A stretch of DNA of 64,000 nt, from the NCBI RefSeq assembly GCF_029227915.1, contig NC_079875.1, positions 22,315,001 through 22,379,000 on the forward strand. Reading direction: 5' to 3'. Shown in pieces: positions 44,928 to 56,900 of the stretch (position 1 is the first letter of the stretch; each line of letters opens with the position of its first letter). The translations under genes and the position numbers were made by a program. The notes beneath the pieces were generated by a model that saw only the letters and a program-made list of their open reading frames with translations, was not told the DNA's origin and did no database searches. Source of the DNA: Hydractinia symbiolongicarpus. Its lineage: Eukaryota; Cnidaria; Hydrozoa; Anthoathecata; Hydractiniidae.

Positions 44928-47900
44928 TTAACCTCCAATAAGACGTTCGATAGCTGCATTCACATCGCCTCCTGTTGACACCAATGCTAAAAAACAACAT
45001 ACTTTTTTACATAACCAGCATATAAATACTTTTAGAATATTTCAATTTTTAGTAAAAGCTCAAGTGAATAAAAGAATATCCTAGAAAATTATCTCATCTC
45101 CTATATTTTAATTGCAAGTAATAGGACCAAATTGTATCAATTTTCAATATTTTTTCATTTATAATAAATTGAAGCATCAGAATCATTTGTTCGAAATTGC
45201 AGTCACATGAGAGGCTTTGAAGCTTGATAACCATAGTACAGTACTGGGTGAAAGACAACAAAAATTTATTATGAATTGCAAAACAGGGGACACTTCATAG
45301 TTTCCAAAATTGACTTAACAGTATTGCTTTTATGAGAAATATTATTTAAATATTATATAGTGTAGTTTAATTTTCAAAATAAAAATTTAATATAATTCAG
45401 ACCTGATAACTCCTTTTTACTGTTTACGAATTATTTTGGATCTTTCACTAATACTTTCTCTTAAAAATCAATCGATAATTTGAACGCTTAGTAAGTCGAA
45501 CGTTCGCTAAGTCAATCAATACTCCTTTTCTTTAAAAAAAATTGAATTGTTCATTTTACACGTATTTCTTCAATAAATTTCAAAGTACAAGCTCTCAATA
45601 TCATTAAGATTATTCACGATTTGAGTTGCATTAATCTCAATCCTTTAACAAATTTAGAATTGTTGGAATGCGTAACTCGAACTATTTTCTTGTGTAGTTA
45701 GAGAATCAAGATATCAGGAGTATACTGTACAAACAATAAATTTATCCTGTTTCCAAGTAAAGTATAATGAACTAATGTTACATTATGTTCAGAAAACAGT
45801 TTAAAATAACCTTGAATATTTGCTGCTCTGTCATTAAAGCCCATTGATGACAATTGCTCCAACTGTATTTGATAGCGTTGTTCAGGGGGCACAATGGGCT
45901 GCTGCTGACCACTAGCCTGTCCGGCTTGTTGTTGTGCAGCCATACTTGTCATTAGCTGTCCAAACAGAGAATTGAGTGGATCAACGTTTGGTTGAGTTGA
46001 AGAAGTAGTAGTCGTAGTGGAAGCAGTGGTGCTGGCTGTTGCGGTAGAGGGAGTGCCACTTGGCATGCCAAACCTATTTGAAATAGTTATTGCTAAAAAT
46101 ACTTCTTAATGAGTGGTAATAAAGAAAAAGGCAATTAACCGAACACAAGATTACATGATCAAGCATTCAAAATCACACTAACAAGAAAAAAGTTTCCGTG
46201 AAGCTTACATTGGCATTAACTCGGGAGCTTCCGATTGTAAGGTTTGCATTCCCTGCTGAATTTGTTGGATGGCTTGAATAACCCGAGGGTTACTCATGCT
46301 ATTTCTCACTTCTGGATTTTGTAGCTGCAAAATAAATTGAAACAGATTGTTGTAAAAACATGATGTACATAATAAACACACAATGGCCAAATATCTAATT
46401 GTTGCTGACGTCAGCATGGCCATTTTTCACTAATTTCAGGACCTTCATGGGCCCTAACGTGGATTATTTCAGTGTGTAGAGGTGCTAGAGAATGTCACTA
46501 GCAACTTTCCAACGCTGGCGCACGTGTGTGCAAAAACAGCGACATTGCAGTCTGCCTGCTGAAGAGCATTGACTTTTTGACACTTTTGTACAGATTTAAA
46601 AGATGAGGAAAAAACTGCTTCTGACTTAATATTATTGTCCAGGATTGTAGCTGATGATCACATTACAGTACGTTGATAGTCAAAATCTTAAAATTGGCTT
46701 GTTTCTTACATGGCTAAAAATAATATGAAAAATTCCCCAAAAAAACATTTAGGGATTATATTATTTCTAAAATACACAGCATTTACAAGATACAAAGTTC
46801 AAAAAGGGACATTTAAAATGGTTACCACCACACAGATTACCCAGATGGAAGAGACTATATTCAAGATGCGATTCCGTGCTTTTAATTTAGAAAAAACTTG
46901 GTATACTTTGCCTCACGCAACCATGTTCCTAGGGATTTCAAAAACTGTACAGGGTTTAAAAATCCACTTGTTCTTAAAAAGAAATTTGGTTTATTTTGCC
47001 GAGGAGACAGACGGACTTATACGGTATTATAATATGAACAACCGAAAAAAGAAAAAAAAAATAATTAGCAGAAGAAAGAGTAAATTGAACAATTCTAACT
47101 AACAAGCAGAAGTGCATTTTTACATCTATATACCATATGGGACAATATAAAGTACATACCCTTTCCAAAAGTTGTGGCATTTGTTGTGCTACCTGAAAGA
47201 TACAAAAAACACCAAGAATTAAAGCTAGATTAACGCATAAAATAAGGAATAATCTGCTTAATTAAGGAGGCAAACAATTACAGGGAAGTGTCATCAATTG
47301 CTCATTATCATATGAAAAAATAATTTGTGTACAGAAATTTGTTGTTGTTCCTTCCAGGAGTGTAGAAAAATGGAGTGACAGTTACAGAAATTTTGAGGTG
47401 CAAAGGATTTTGAATGATGTCACAACTTGTCCTTTACAAAAGGGGTATGGACCCTGCCTTGGGAAATTTGCATAATTTTAGTCCAAGGTTGTCCTAGCTA
47501 GCCACACAAGTTAAGACATCAGCTATTCCCCCTCCTATTACCAGATACTTGGCCTCGACCACATCCTAAATGCAATAGGTCCACTAATTTCATTTTCTGT
47601 ATTGACGTCAGACTATAAGCGTAAAAAAGAGCTAATTTTTTGGTCAACAATGAAACTTAACAAGAAGCCCTGTGGTCTCTAAGAATTTCCGCTCGCTACC
47701 AAAATATTTGATGACAACCTGCTAATTCGTTGTGTTATCGTGCCAAACATTCGAAGTGGTATGGTGCATAAAGCTCTGAAGATAAAGCACGCAAGTGACA
47801 TTATATCTTACAACAAACGCAAAAAAAAAAGAAACGTGTCATAATAAACTCACATTTTAAAAGAAATTGCTAACAAAAAATACAGCCTATCATTCATGGT

Positions 47901-50900
47901 TGAAAGTCTTGCGATTGAAACGTTTATGGTCTTAAACGGCATTTAGTTGACAAAAAATCAATATTTTGATGTGACCATTATGTTCAACATACTTTTTTTG
48001 TTAACTTTGCTAAATTTTGTTGTTTAATTCTTGGACCAATTTTGGCCTAAAATGACATTTAAGGTGGCAAAAAACCAAAATTTTAATGTCACCATCATGT
48101 TCAGCATACTCTTTTTGTTAACTGTACCAAATTTTGTCAAAAATAAAGTAGTTTTAATTTTTGGACCAATTTTGGCCTAAAATGACATTTAGGTAACAAG
48201 AAATCAAAATTTTGGTGTCACCATCATGTTAAGCATACTTTATTTGTTAACTGTACCAAATTTTGTCAAAAATAAAGTAGTTTTAATTTTTGGACCAATT
48301 TTGGCCTAAAATGACATTTAGGAAACAAGAAATCAAAAATTTGGTGTCACCATTATGTTCAGCAAACTTTATACTTTTTTTGTTAACTGTGCCAAATTTT
48401 GTCGAAAACAAATACGAATTTTGGCCTGAAACGTCATTTAGATGACTTCCCAGTACTTAGGGTGCTTGACCATTTTGGGTCAGGGTTAGTTAGTTAGTCA
48501 GTTATACCAATACTATCCTCCTCTCAGAGGAACGTGAAATCCCAGGGTCGATTTTTTCTCAAAAAATGCTCCGAAAGAAAAAAACGACGGTTTTAAAGAA
48601 TTTCCTACGCCTTCGGGTGCGGAAATTCAAAAACATACTAACCTAAAGAATTACTACATTATATAATAGAAAAGACTAATTGTTAGGCCTGTGGAAAAAT
48701 CCACCGAGGCAGAAGAATGAAAAAAAATCGAGGACTTCAGTAATGACCTGTCTATATGCCAAGTATTTCTTTTAACTTGTCAGCCTTCTCTCACTGTGTC
48801 AGAGAAGACTAATAAGTGTTGATTAAAACTATATATAGTATCATGCGATTTTGATGAATGGTTAAGGAAATATTAAGATTTAAAGGTCTTTTGATGGTGC
48901 CCAAGCCTTGTCGGTTCTAAAACAGGTGATTGGAACCCTTTAAATTGGCCCCATTTTGACCCTACTTGGTTCCTAGGTATTTAATAAAATAAGATTTTGC
49001 TTTTGCCTTGATTTAATTTAAATATAAGTGGTTATAAACTGTTTTCAATGATGTAGCCGAAGAAAAACCAATTTGTTTTTTGCTTAAAGCTTTTAATGGA
49101 CAAATAAAATAGGATGAAATTTAATAAAGCTGCATATCATTGTGGTAAATTCTCCTGACCAGGCCAGACAAATGGTATAAAAATTATTTAAAAAAATAGC
49201 ATTTAAAGGTTTACACAGACACAGATAAAAAATAACCCTCCTTTTACAAATGAGATATCTGATGTATCTCACTACTAGGTTCTTATGTTAACTGTTTTTT
49301 TTTTTGTGATCACAAGACATTGATCTAAAAACACTTTTAAGTTTTGCTCTTAATATTTTTTAGTTTTGGAGATATTTAGTATTAAATTTTTTCCACAATT
49401 TTAACCTCTTATTGTTCATAACTCGTGACATGCTCGAATTATGAAATAAAAATGGTTTAGATAAAACATTCATCTCTACCCCTGAGTCTTAAACGTCTTG
49501 TCAAAGAGGTTCAAAACGTATGAAATACTTTCTTAAAAAATTAACACTAAAAAAGAGGTTTAAAGTTTCTCACAGAAACTTATACTTCTGTATAAATAAT
49601 TGGTCGCTATGGTAAGGCTTTTTAAATGAAATTTTAGAAAAACAAGTGGTTTATAAATAAAATACTTCACCTGCTCTGCCAGTTGTGGATTTTGAGCAAA
49701 CATCGGGTTGCTGCGTAGAGCCTAAAGCAAAAAATACTTTTTTTACAAAGTTCATAACGCCCCCACAACAAAAAGGTTGGCTGAGGGTTCTTACTGCTGT
49801 CATTAAGGTGGGGTTACTCATCATTTGATTCATCATTTGCTGCATGAAAGGTGATTGTAATGCATTGGCTTGCAGTTCCGGATTCGACTGGACTTGAGAG
49901 AACAAACTTTGCATGCTTTCTGTTGAACTTAGATTAGCACCTGAGTTTGCACTGAACAAACTAAAAAAACAAATGAATAGTAACCAGTAAGATCAAACAG
50001 GTAAAATAAAAGGTTCATGCTAAAGCCATACACTGAATCTTTTTAATCAACATTACACAGTTTTGACAAAAAAGATATCACCTGAATGGGTTTGCTGTTG
50101 ATGCAGTTGAAGTACCAGAGGAAGATGGCGCTGAGGTGCTTCCTGCATTAGGGTTCCATGGATTGGGTAGAGGGTCAAGATTTTCTGTGCCTCTTTGTGG
50201 ATTAACAGGACTTGTTGCCCCACCTTGATATAAAGACATTGAAATAATAATATTGTGGCTGGAATACTATAACACAGTTTATTTAATAATTCAAAACAAA
50301 AACACACCACTAGCTTGGTTAGGATCCAATCTTGATCGCATCTAATAAAATCAAACACAGATAAAGGGCATTTTACTATGATAATCAGATCACACCAAAG
50401 CATCCATGTTTGATTATTTACCTGTTCTTCAGCAGCATTCATCATAGGTTCTTGAACATCAGTGTATAATCGTCTCAAGGCATTGAAACCACCTGGTATA
50501 CTCTAAAAAGTACCAGTTCAAAATTGTACTATGGTGCGAAATGAAAAATACTGCAAAAATTTAAAAAAATCTCTCCAAGCTCATTGGTTATAGCAAGTAT
50601 TAACACAAGGGCTTACTTACCTCCAGGTTACTCATAGCTCTGTCTTGATTTCTCATCATTTCTTGCATCATTGCAGGGTTTCTCATCATTTCCATAGTCT
50701 GAAATAATATAACTTGTTACATCATACAACCTAAAAGTATCCATATCTGATGTTTTAAATATATTATATCATTTTAGGCTTGTATCTTTTATATGAGATA
50801 AGATGCAAGCCTAAAATGTCTTAATGGTATAATTAAATCTTGCAAGTCTTGCAAATTAATTTTAGGTAGTTTTAGGTACGAAAACTAACCTGACGCATCA

Positions 50901-53900
50901 ACTCTGGATTATTCAACAGATGTGAGATTTCTGGATTCCTCTACAAAGAAAAAATAGTCAACTTTTATTTAATTATTTTGCATAGCAAAGTTTTTATTGT
51001 CTTACAAACAGAAAATGAAATTCCAGCTAAAAAAGGATGTTTACTCTCATCCAGGCAAAGTAAAACCTCTAGAAATCCATGCTTGAAATAATAAAATTCG
51101 TATTCGTATTGGTGTGGCTTAATTTTGTTATTTGGGAAGCATTTTGTCACAAAAAAAACTAGCCCTTGGTTTTTCCTGACTACAAGCATATAACCTGAGT
51201 GGCTGTAAACAACTTTCTTCTTCGGGTTTTTAGGTTTATCATACTCTATACAAGAGTTTGCATGTTAATAAAGAATACACTAGTTATTATAAATTAATAA
51301 AAAGATTACCTCCATTAGGTTCTGCATTTCTGGATTACTTGTCATAACGGAACGCATCAGATCTGGATTCGAGGTTATATTTTGAATGAGAGGGTTATCT
51401 AATGCTTGGCGCAACATTTCTGGATTATTAAGCATCTGTTGTGTCATCTGTTGACGAAAATCACCACCTACACCGAAAAAATAGCGCTTGTAATTACAAA
51501 AACATCTTTATCAAAAGAAAATACGTTTGTTTCCTTTTAGGCGTAAAGTTTCTTTCCCTTTCTCAAATGATGTAAAACATAATAATTAAAATCTTTCTGC
51601 ATTGTGACAGAGAAAGTGATATTCTGTTGTTGGAAATTTTTATTGCTTAGTACTTTCATTAAAAGAGAAGGTTGAGTTTAGATTTTCACAGCCAGTATAT
51701 ATACATGAAAAAATAATAATTTTCACTCTAATTTATCTTTTTGTCTACACTTTTTCATTATATATATGATGTATCTAACATTTCTAACATTCTGAAAAAA
51801 AATCAAGACTATTTCTTTGCTGTGGTTTTTTCTATGGTTTTTATTAGCTTGCGATTAACCCAGACTTGAAATTAACCACAACAAGCAGTTCTTGGTTTTG
51901 CTTTAAATATTTTGTGTATTATGTAGCACCACTTGTATTTGGATCACAGACAGACTAATACGGGTATTGTTACAGGAAACATTTTTGTTTAGCAAACTTA
52001 ATAACATGCAATTCTTAATTCTAAAACTCATTGTAAATCAATACTCACAGAAACTACTAGCTTAGTCTGATTTATGTTATCTCACATTAGTTTTCAAAAA
52101 AATTTAAAATTATAAAACTAGAATTATATACCTCCTCCACCCCCTCCTCCAAAGCTGTTTCCGAATAACAAATTAGATGAAGCACCTCCACCGGTAGGAG
52201 AGCTTGCTACCTAAAACAATTTATTAGCATTGGTTATGGTTAAAACAAAGTAGTATTTTTTTAAAATAAAATAACATATATATTTATTTATTATTGCATT
52301 CTAGAAAACTAACTTGTGGATTTGCTGTAGCGGAGGCTGATGCATGACTTGCTGCCTGTGCTTGTGCCTACAAGGAAATTAAAATGTTTCTATACAAAAA
52401 ATCAGCAATCTAACAAGTGGTTCTTCTGAAAAAGTAATTCTCTAAAATTATCTCCAGGAGGAAAAGAAAGAATTAAAATCTCTGATTCCCCTCGCCCCAG
52501 GGTCATACATAGATTGGACATGTTATGACAATTTGTGCACTACCTTGTTTTGTGACTTGATTACCAGATGTATAGTTATTCCATCTTTTATTCCTAAAAA
52601 AGCAATTTATACTTTTATTGGTAACTTGGATTAAAAAATATATAAAGAAAAAAAAACAGACAAAAACAATAAATATAGGTTATCAAGCATACCTTCTGAC
52701 TTAACTGTGTCTGCATCTTTTAAAATACGTCCCGCAAATATCAAACAAAGCTGTTCAACAGGTGCTTCAAATTTGTTATGAATAACTTCTCGAAGCTAAC
52801 ATACAGAATAGTAGAATTTAAGGTTAAAAAATCATTCCTTATTAACTTACAAGTTTGTATATTAGTTCCACTAGCCTACAGGGCTGATTATGTGGCTGAT
52901 TGGTTGGCTCAGTATTAGTTCTTTCGCAGCTTAACACTAGCTCACTATTTTGAAAAGCTCAAACAACCAAAAACAACTCACTTACAGCCCGGGAACAAAT
53001 TAAGAGGGTATATACATCACTTGTAATTGAAAAAACATACCAACGGCAGCCCAATAAACCCTCCCAAATACTTGGCCTGGTCTATGGTTGCCCAGGGCTG
53101 CCACCATAAAAAAATAACTTTAATATCCACAATAAGTTTATTTTAAATTTAAGTTTAAAATAACAACTTTTAATTAAACTGAATTTAAAATTCAAAAGAA
53201 ATTTAATCTGAAATTAAATTCTAATCCTGGCTGAGGGGTGCCAACGCTAATTAATATCGTATTTGTTTTTGAATTAAATTAAATTTAAAGTTTCGCTATG
53301 GCAGAAAGCTGCCACTGTTTTGGTGTTTAAGTGCATGTCCTTAAGTCACATTTAAATTGCAGTTTCAAAATGGTGGGTTGTAGCACATGGGAACTTACAA
53401 AAGTTTGCGCAGAGATTTAGAAAATTATGTAATACAAAGCATTCGAAGGAAAAAAATTTTGGACTTTATGTATCGTGACTATCCACAGTATGTATGGAGC
53501 ATCCGTACTTTAGACAGAAGGTTACGAAAATTTCGAATATATTATATTGACATGGTAAATACGACTGTGGAAGATTTCCGAAGTGCGGTAAAAAAAGAAT
53601 TAGATGACCCTTGTAGACAATTACGGTACAGAGCGTTACGTCAAAAAATCCGTCAGAAATATGCAATGAAGATACAAAGGGATGCAATACACAACATTAT
53701 GTACGAAATAAACCCGGAAATGCTTAATGAAAGACAGCCATGTAGCAAGAAGGAAAGGAAACGAAAGAACTTTATCAGCAATGGACTGAACTGGGTATTA
53801 TCGTTGGATAGCCATGACAAGCTTATGGAATACCAAAATTGGACATTTACCATAGCTTTTTATAGCTGTATGGATACAGCTAGCAGAAAATTTTTTTTGG

Positions 53901-56900
53901 TTGTGCATATGGGACACCAATTCAAAACCTGATCTCATTGGTGGGTGGTACCTTGAACACCTATATGTACATATATGTGTTATAATATATATATTATAAC
54001 ACATATATATTCATATATATATTATATATATATATATGAACTTACTTGAGAATTGACAAAGGCACCGAGACAGGAGTTATGGCCACAATGCAGGGTTATT
54101 TACGGCATAACCAGGACAACTTAGATGACTCAACAGACAGTGTTATATTTGGACCTTCAAAATCTAACCAAGTAAGAACTTACTTTTATCTTTTTGGCTT
54201 AATTTGTAATGAATTTCTAAAAAGTCTGTGTTTGTTTCTAATAGATCGAACGATGGTGGCGAGAATTACATGAACGCTTAAAGAAGTACTTCAAGAAAGG
54301 CTTGTATTGGTTGAAAGAAAATAATCATTATGACCCTAATAGCGAACGTGACAGGTAAAGATATAAAAATGAGGAAGGAAAAACAACCAGTTGAAAATCT
54401 TTAGGCCCTACAATAAATACTAACACAATCCAACAATAAAGAATATGCAAAACAGGCCTGGTCGGGAAAATTTAAACCCGCGAGCGCTAAATCGCTCACG
54501 TAAATTAATCTGGGTGAGCGATCCATGTGTGATCACAAAAGCTTGTCCAAATTAATTTGCGTGAGTGGTCGAAAAGTTTAAAATATGTTATTTCTTGTTT
54601 AAATGCCTATTTAAATAGCTATTTTAGTGTTAGTCCCTTTCCTCGTTGTTTTATTGTATTGCATAACGAAAAATGTGTGTTCTTCTTACCGCCATATTGA
54701 ATATGTTTACTTATGATTTCAGTGTAATAAAAGTTGGCACGGCAAACTATAATTACCAAGGTGGATGGGAAAATAATGGGAATTTCCAGAAGACTAAAAG
54801 GAGGGATAATGTTAAGGGGTCATCTACAAAATTTGTAGCAATTCGTATCAAAAAAATTTGTATATGCTATACAAATTTTCTTTTGCCATACAGTAATTAA
54901 ATTCGTATGAAATTTTTCTAAATTCGGATAAAATTCGTATGAGTTTTTAATTAAATTCGTATGAGTTTTAAATTAAATTCGTACAAGTTTTAAATTAAAT
55001 TCGTATGAGTTTAAAAAAATTCGTATGAGTTTTAAATTAAATTCGTATAAGTTTTAAATTAAATTCGTATGAGTTAAATTCGTACGAGTTTAACAAAAAA
55101 TTCGTATGAGATTTTAATTAGATGCGTATGGTTTAAAAAAAAAGAAAATCGTTAGACATTGTAATAAATTCGTATGAGTTTCAAAATAAAATATTTTTTT
55201 AGATCGCATTTTAAAAGTTTAAAAACGAAAAACGGCGATAAAAATGTTTTTTAGATGGCATTTTAAAAGTTTAAAAACGAAAAACAGCAATAGAAATGTT
55301 TTTTGGATCGCATGTTAAAAGTAGAAAAACAAAAAACGGCGATAGAAATGTTTTTTAGATCGCATTTTAAAAGTTTAAAAACGAAATATAATTCGTATGA
55401 AAATTCCTATTAAAGAGAATATAATTCGAATGACAATTCGTATGAAAGAGAATAAAATTCGTATGACAATTCGTATGAAAATCGTATAAAATTTGTATTA
55501 GATTTTTTAAAATCGTATAACTATTTAACACTATACGAATTGTATACATTTTTATACGAATTAAAAGCAATTAAATTCGTATATATTCGTATAAAATATC
55601 ATACGAAATTTGTAGACGACCCCTAACAAAACTTGAGTCATTTAAAACAATATTTTTGTTCATGTTTAAGGTCTACTCTGAATCAGAAAATACAACAATG
55701 CTGCTGTCATCATCGTCACTGTTGCTGTCTTCGTTATCTGACGACGAAATCGTGGTTACGTCAAACGAGCTAGAGCAGGACTTCTTATGTGGTGGTTTCC
55801 ATGTCATGCATTTCTCTTTGCGCCGCTTTTCGAGATATTTTATTACAGCCATTTCTGTAATCTCCTCTCTTTCTTTTTCTGTCCAAATCTTGTTATTTAA
55901 ATTGATGCACAAAAGATTCTCCATGGTGACGTGGCACATACTTAACCTCCTATCGGATAAAAGAAGTGTGAGTAGGCTAAATGCTCTCTCCACCGTAGAG
56001 CTTGACGCTGAAAGGCACAAAACTAACTCAGCCAACATGCACAAGTTTGGAAACTCAGTACGTTTGAAGCCTAGCACTGTTTTCAAAACACTTAATGGCT
56101 CTTCCCCAGAATGGTTGGCTTTTACAAAGCTTCTTAAAGAACGCCATTCACGAATTGCATCACACGAAATTTACCATAGTTTTGCCGTCAGCCTCTTTAG
56201 TTTTATAACCAAAAATGTCCTCTTTACCCGATTTTTTAAATGTAGAAATCTCAACCATATTTTTTTTTTAACTCATTTTTGCCGAAAAAAACGTGTCCTT
56301 CTTCTATTCAATAAAATAGGATAATATAAAAGTAAATGTATAACACATGGCCTAAATAGTTTCACCTGTTCCCACTGGAGTAAAAAATTTGAAAGTGACA
56401 GCTAAAACAACTTTAACACCTTCATAAAAAATTGAAAGAAGTGTTACATTTTTAAAACATAAACAAATCTGATCTTTTGATTTGTGCCGAAACATTTTTA
56501 ACGATCGAAACCAAAAGTAGAAAAAAGAAGTATCGCATGGATAAAAAAATATGAATAATATTTTTATAAAGTGAAGGTATATCAACTAAAAAATTATACG
56601 AACCTCTCTACTTAAAAACGTCTTTTTCGAACTTTTTATATATTATTAGTAATCTAAAAAAATTAAAAAGAACGGAAAAGATATAAAAGAGTATGGGGAC
56701 GAAATTGGCTCAGCAAAATATTTAGTTTCGATTCACAGGTACCGTCGATCATATGAATGAAACTTTGACGTCATTAAAAGAAAAAGTTAATTTATTTGTA
56801 GCAAACAACGCACCTGTTTTTTACAACTAATAAGAAAGTTTTATGTGCCACATGCACGTGCTTGATCTGTAAAATAAAACTAAAAATACTCCAGCCGCCG

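Noticed and set aside
46710-47102. 130-codon plus-strand ORF
   Set aside because: Lies antisense in UBQLN intron 14, Lys-rich by A-richness, no family motif.
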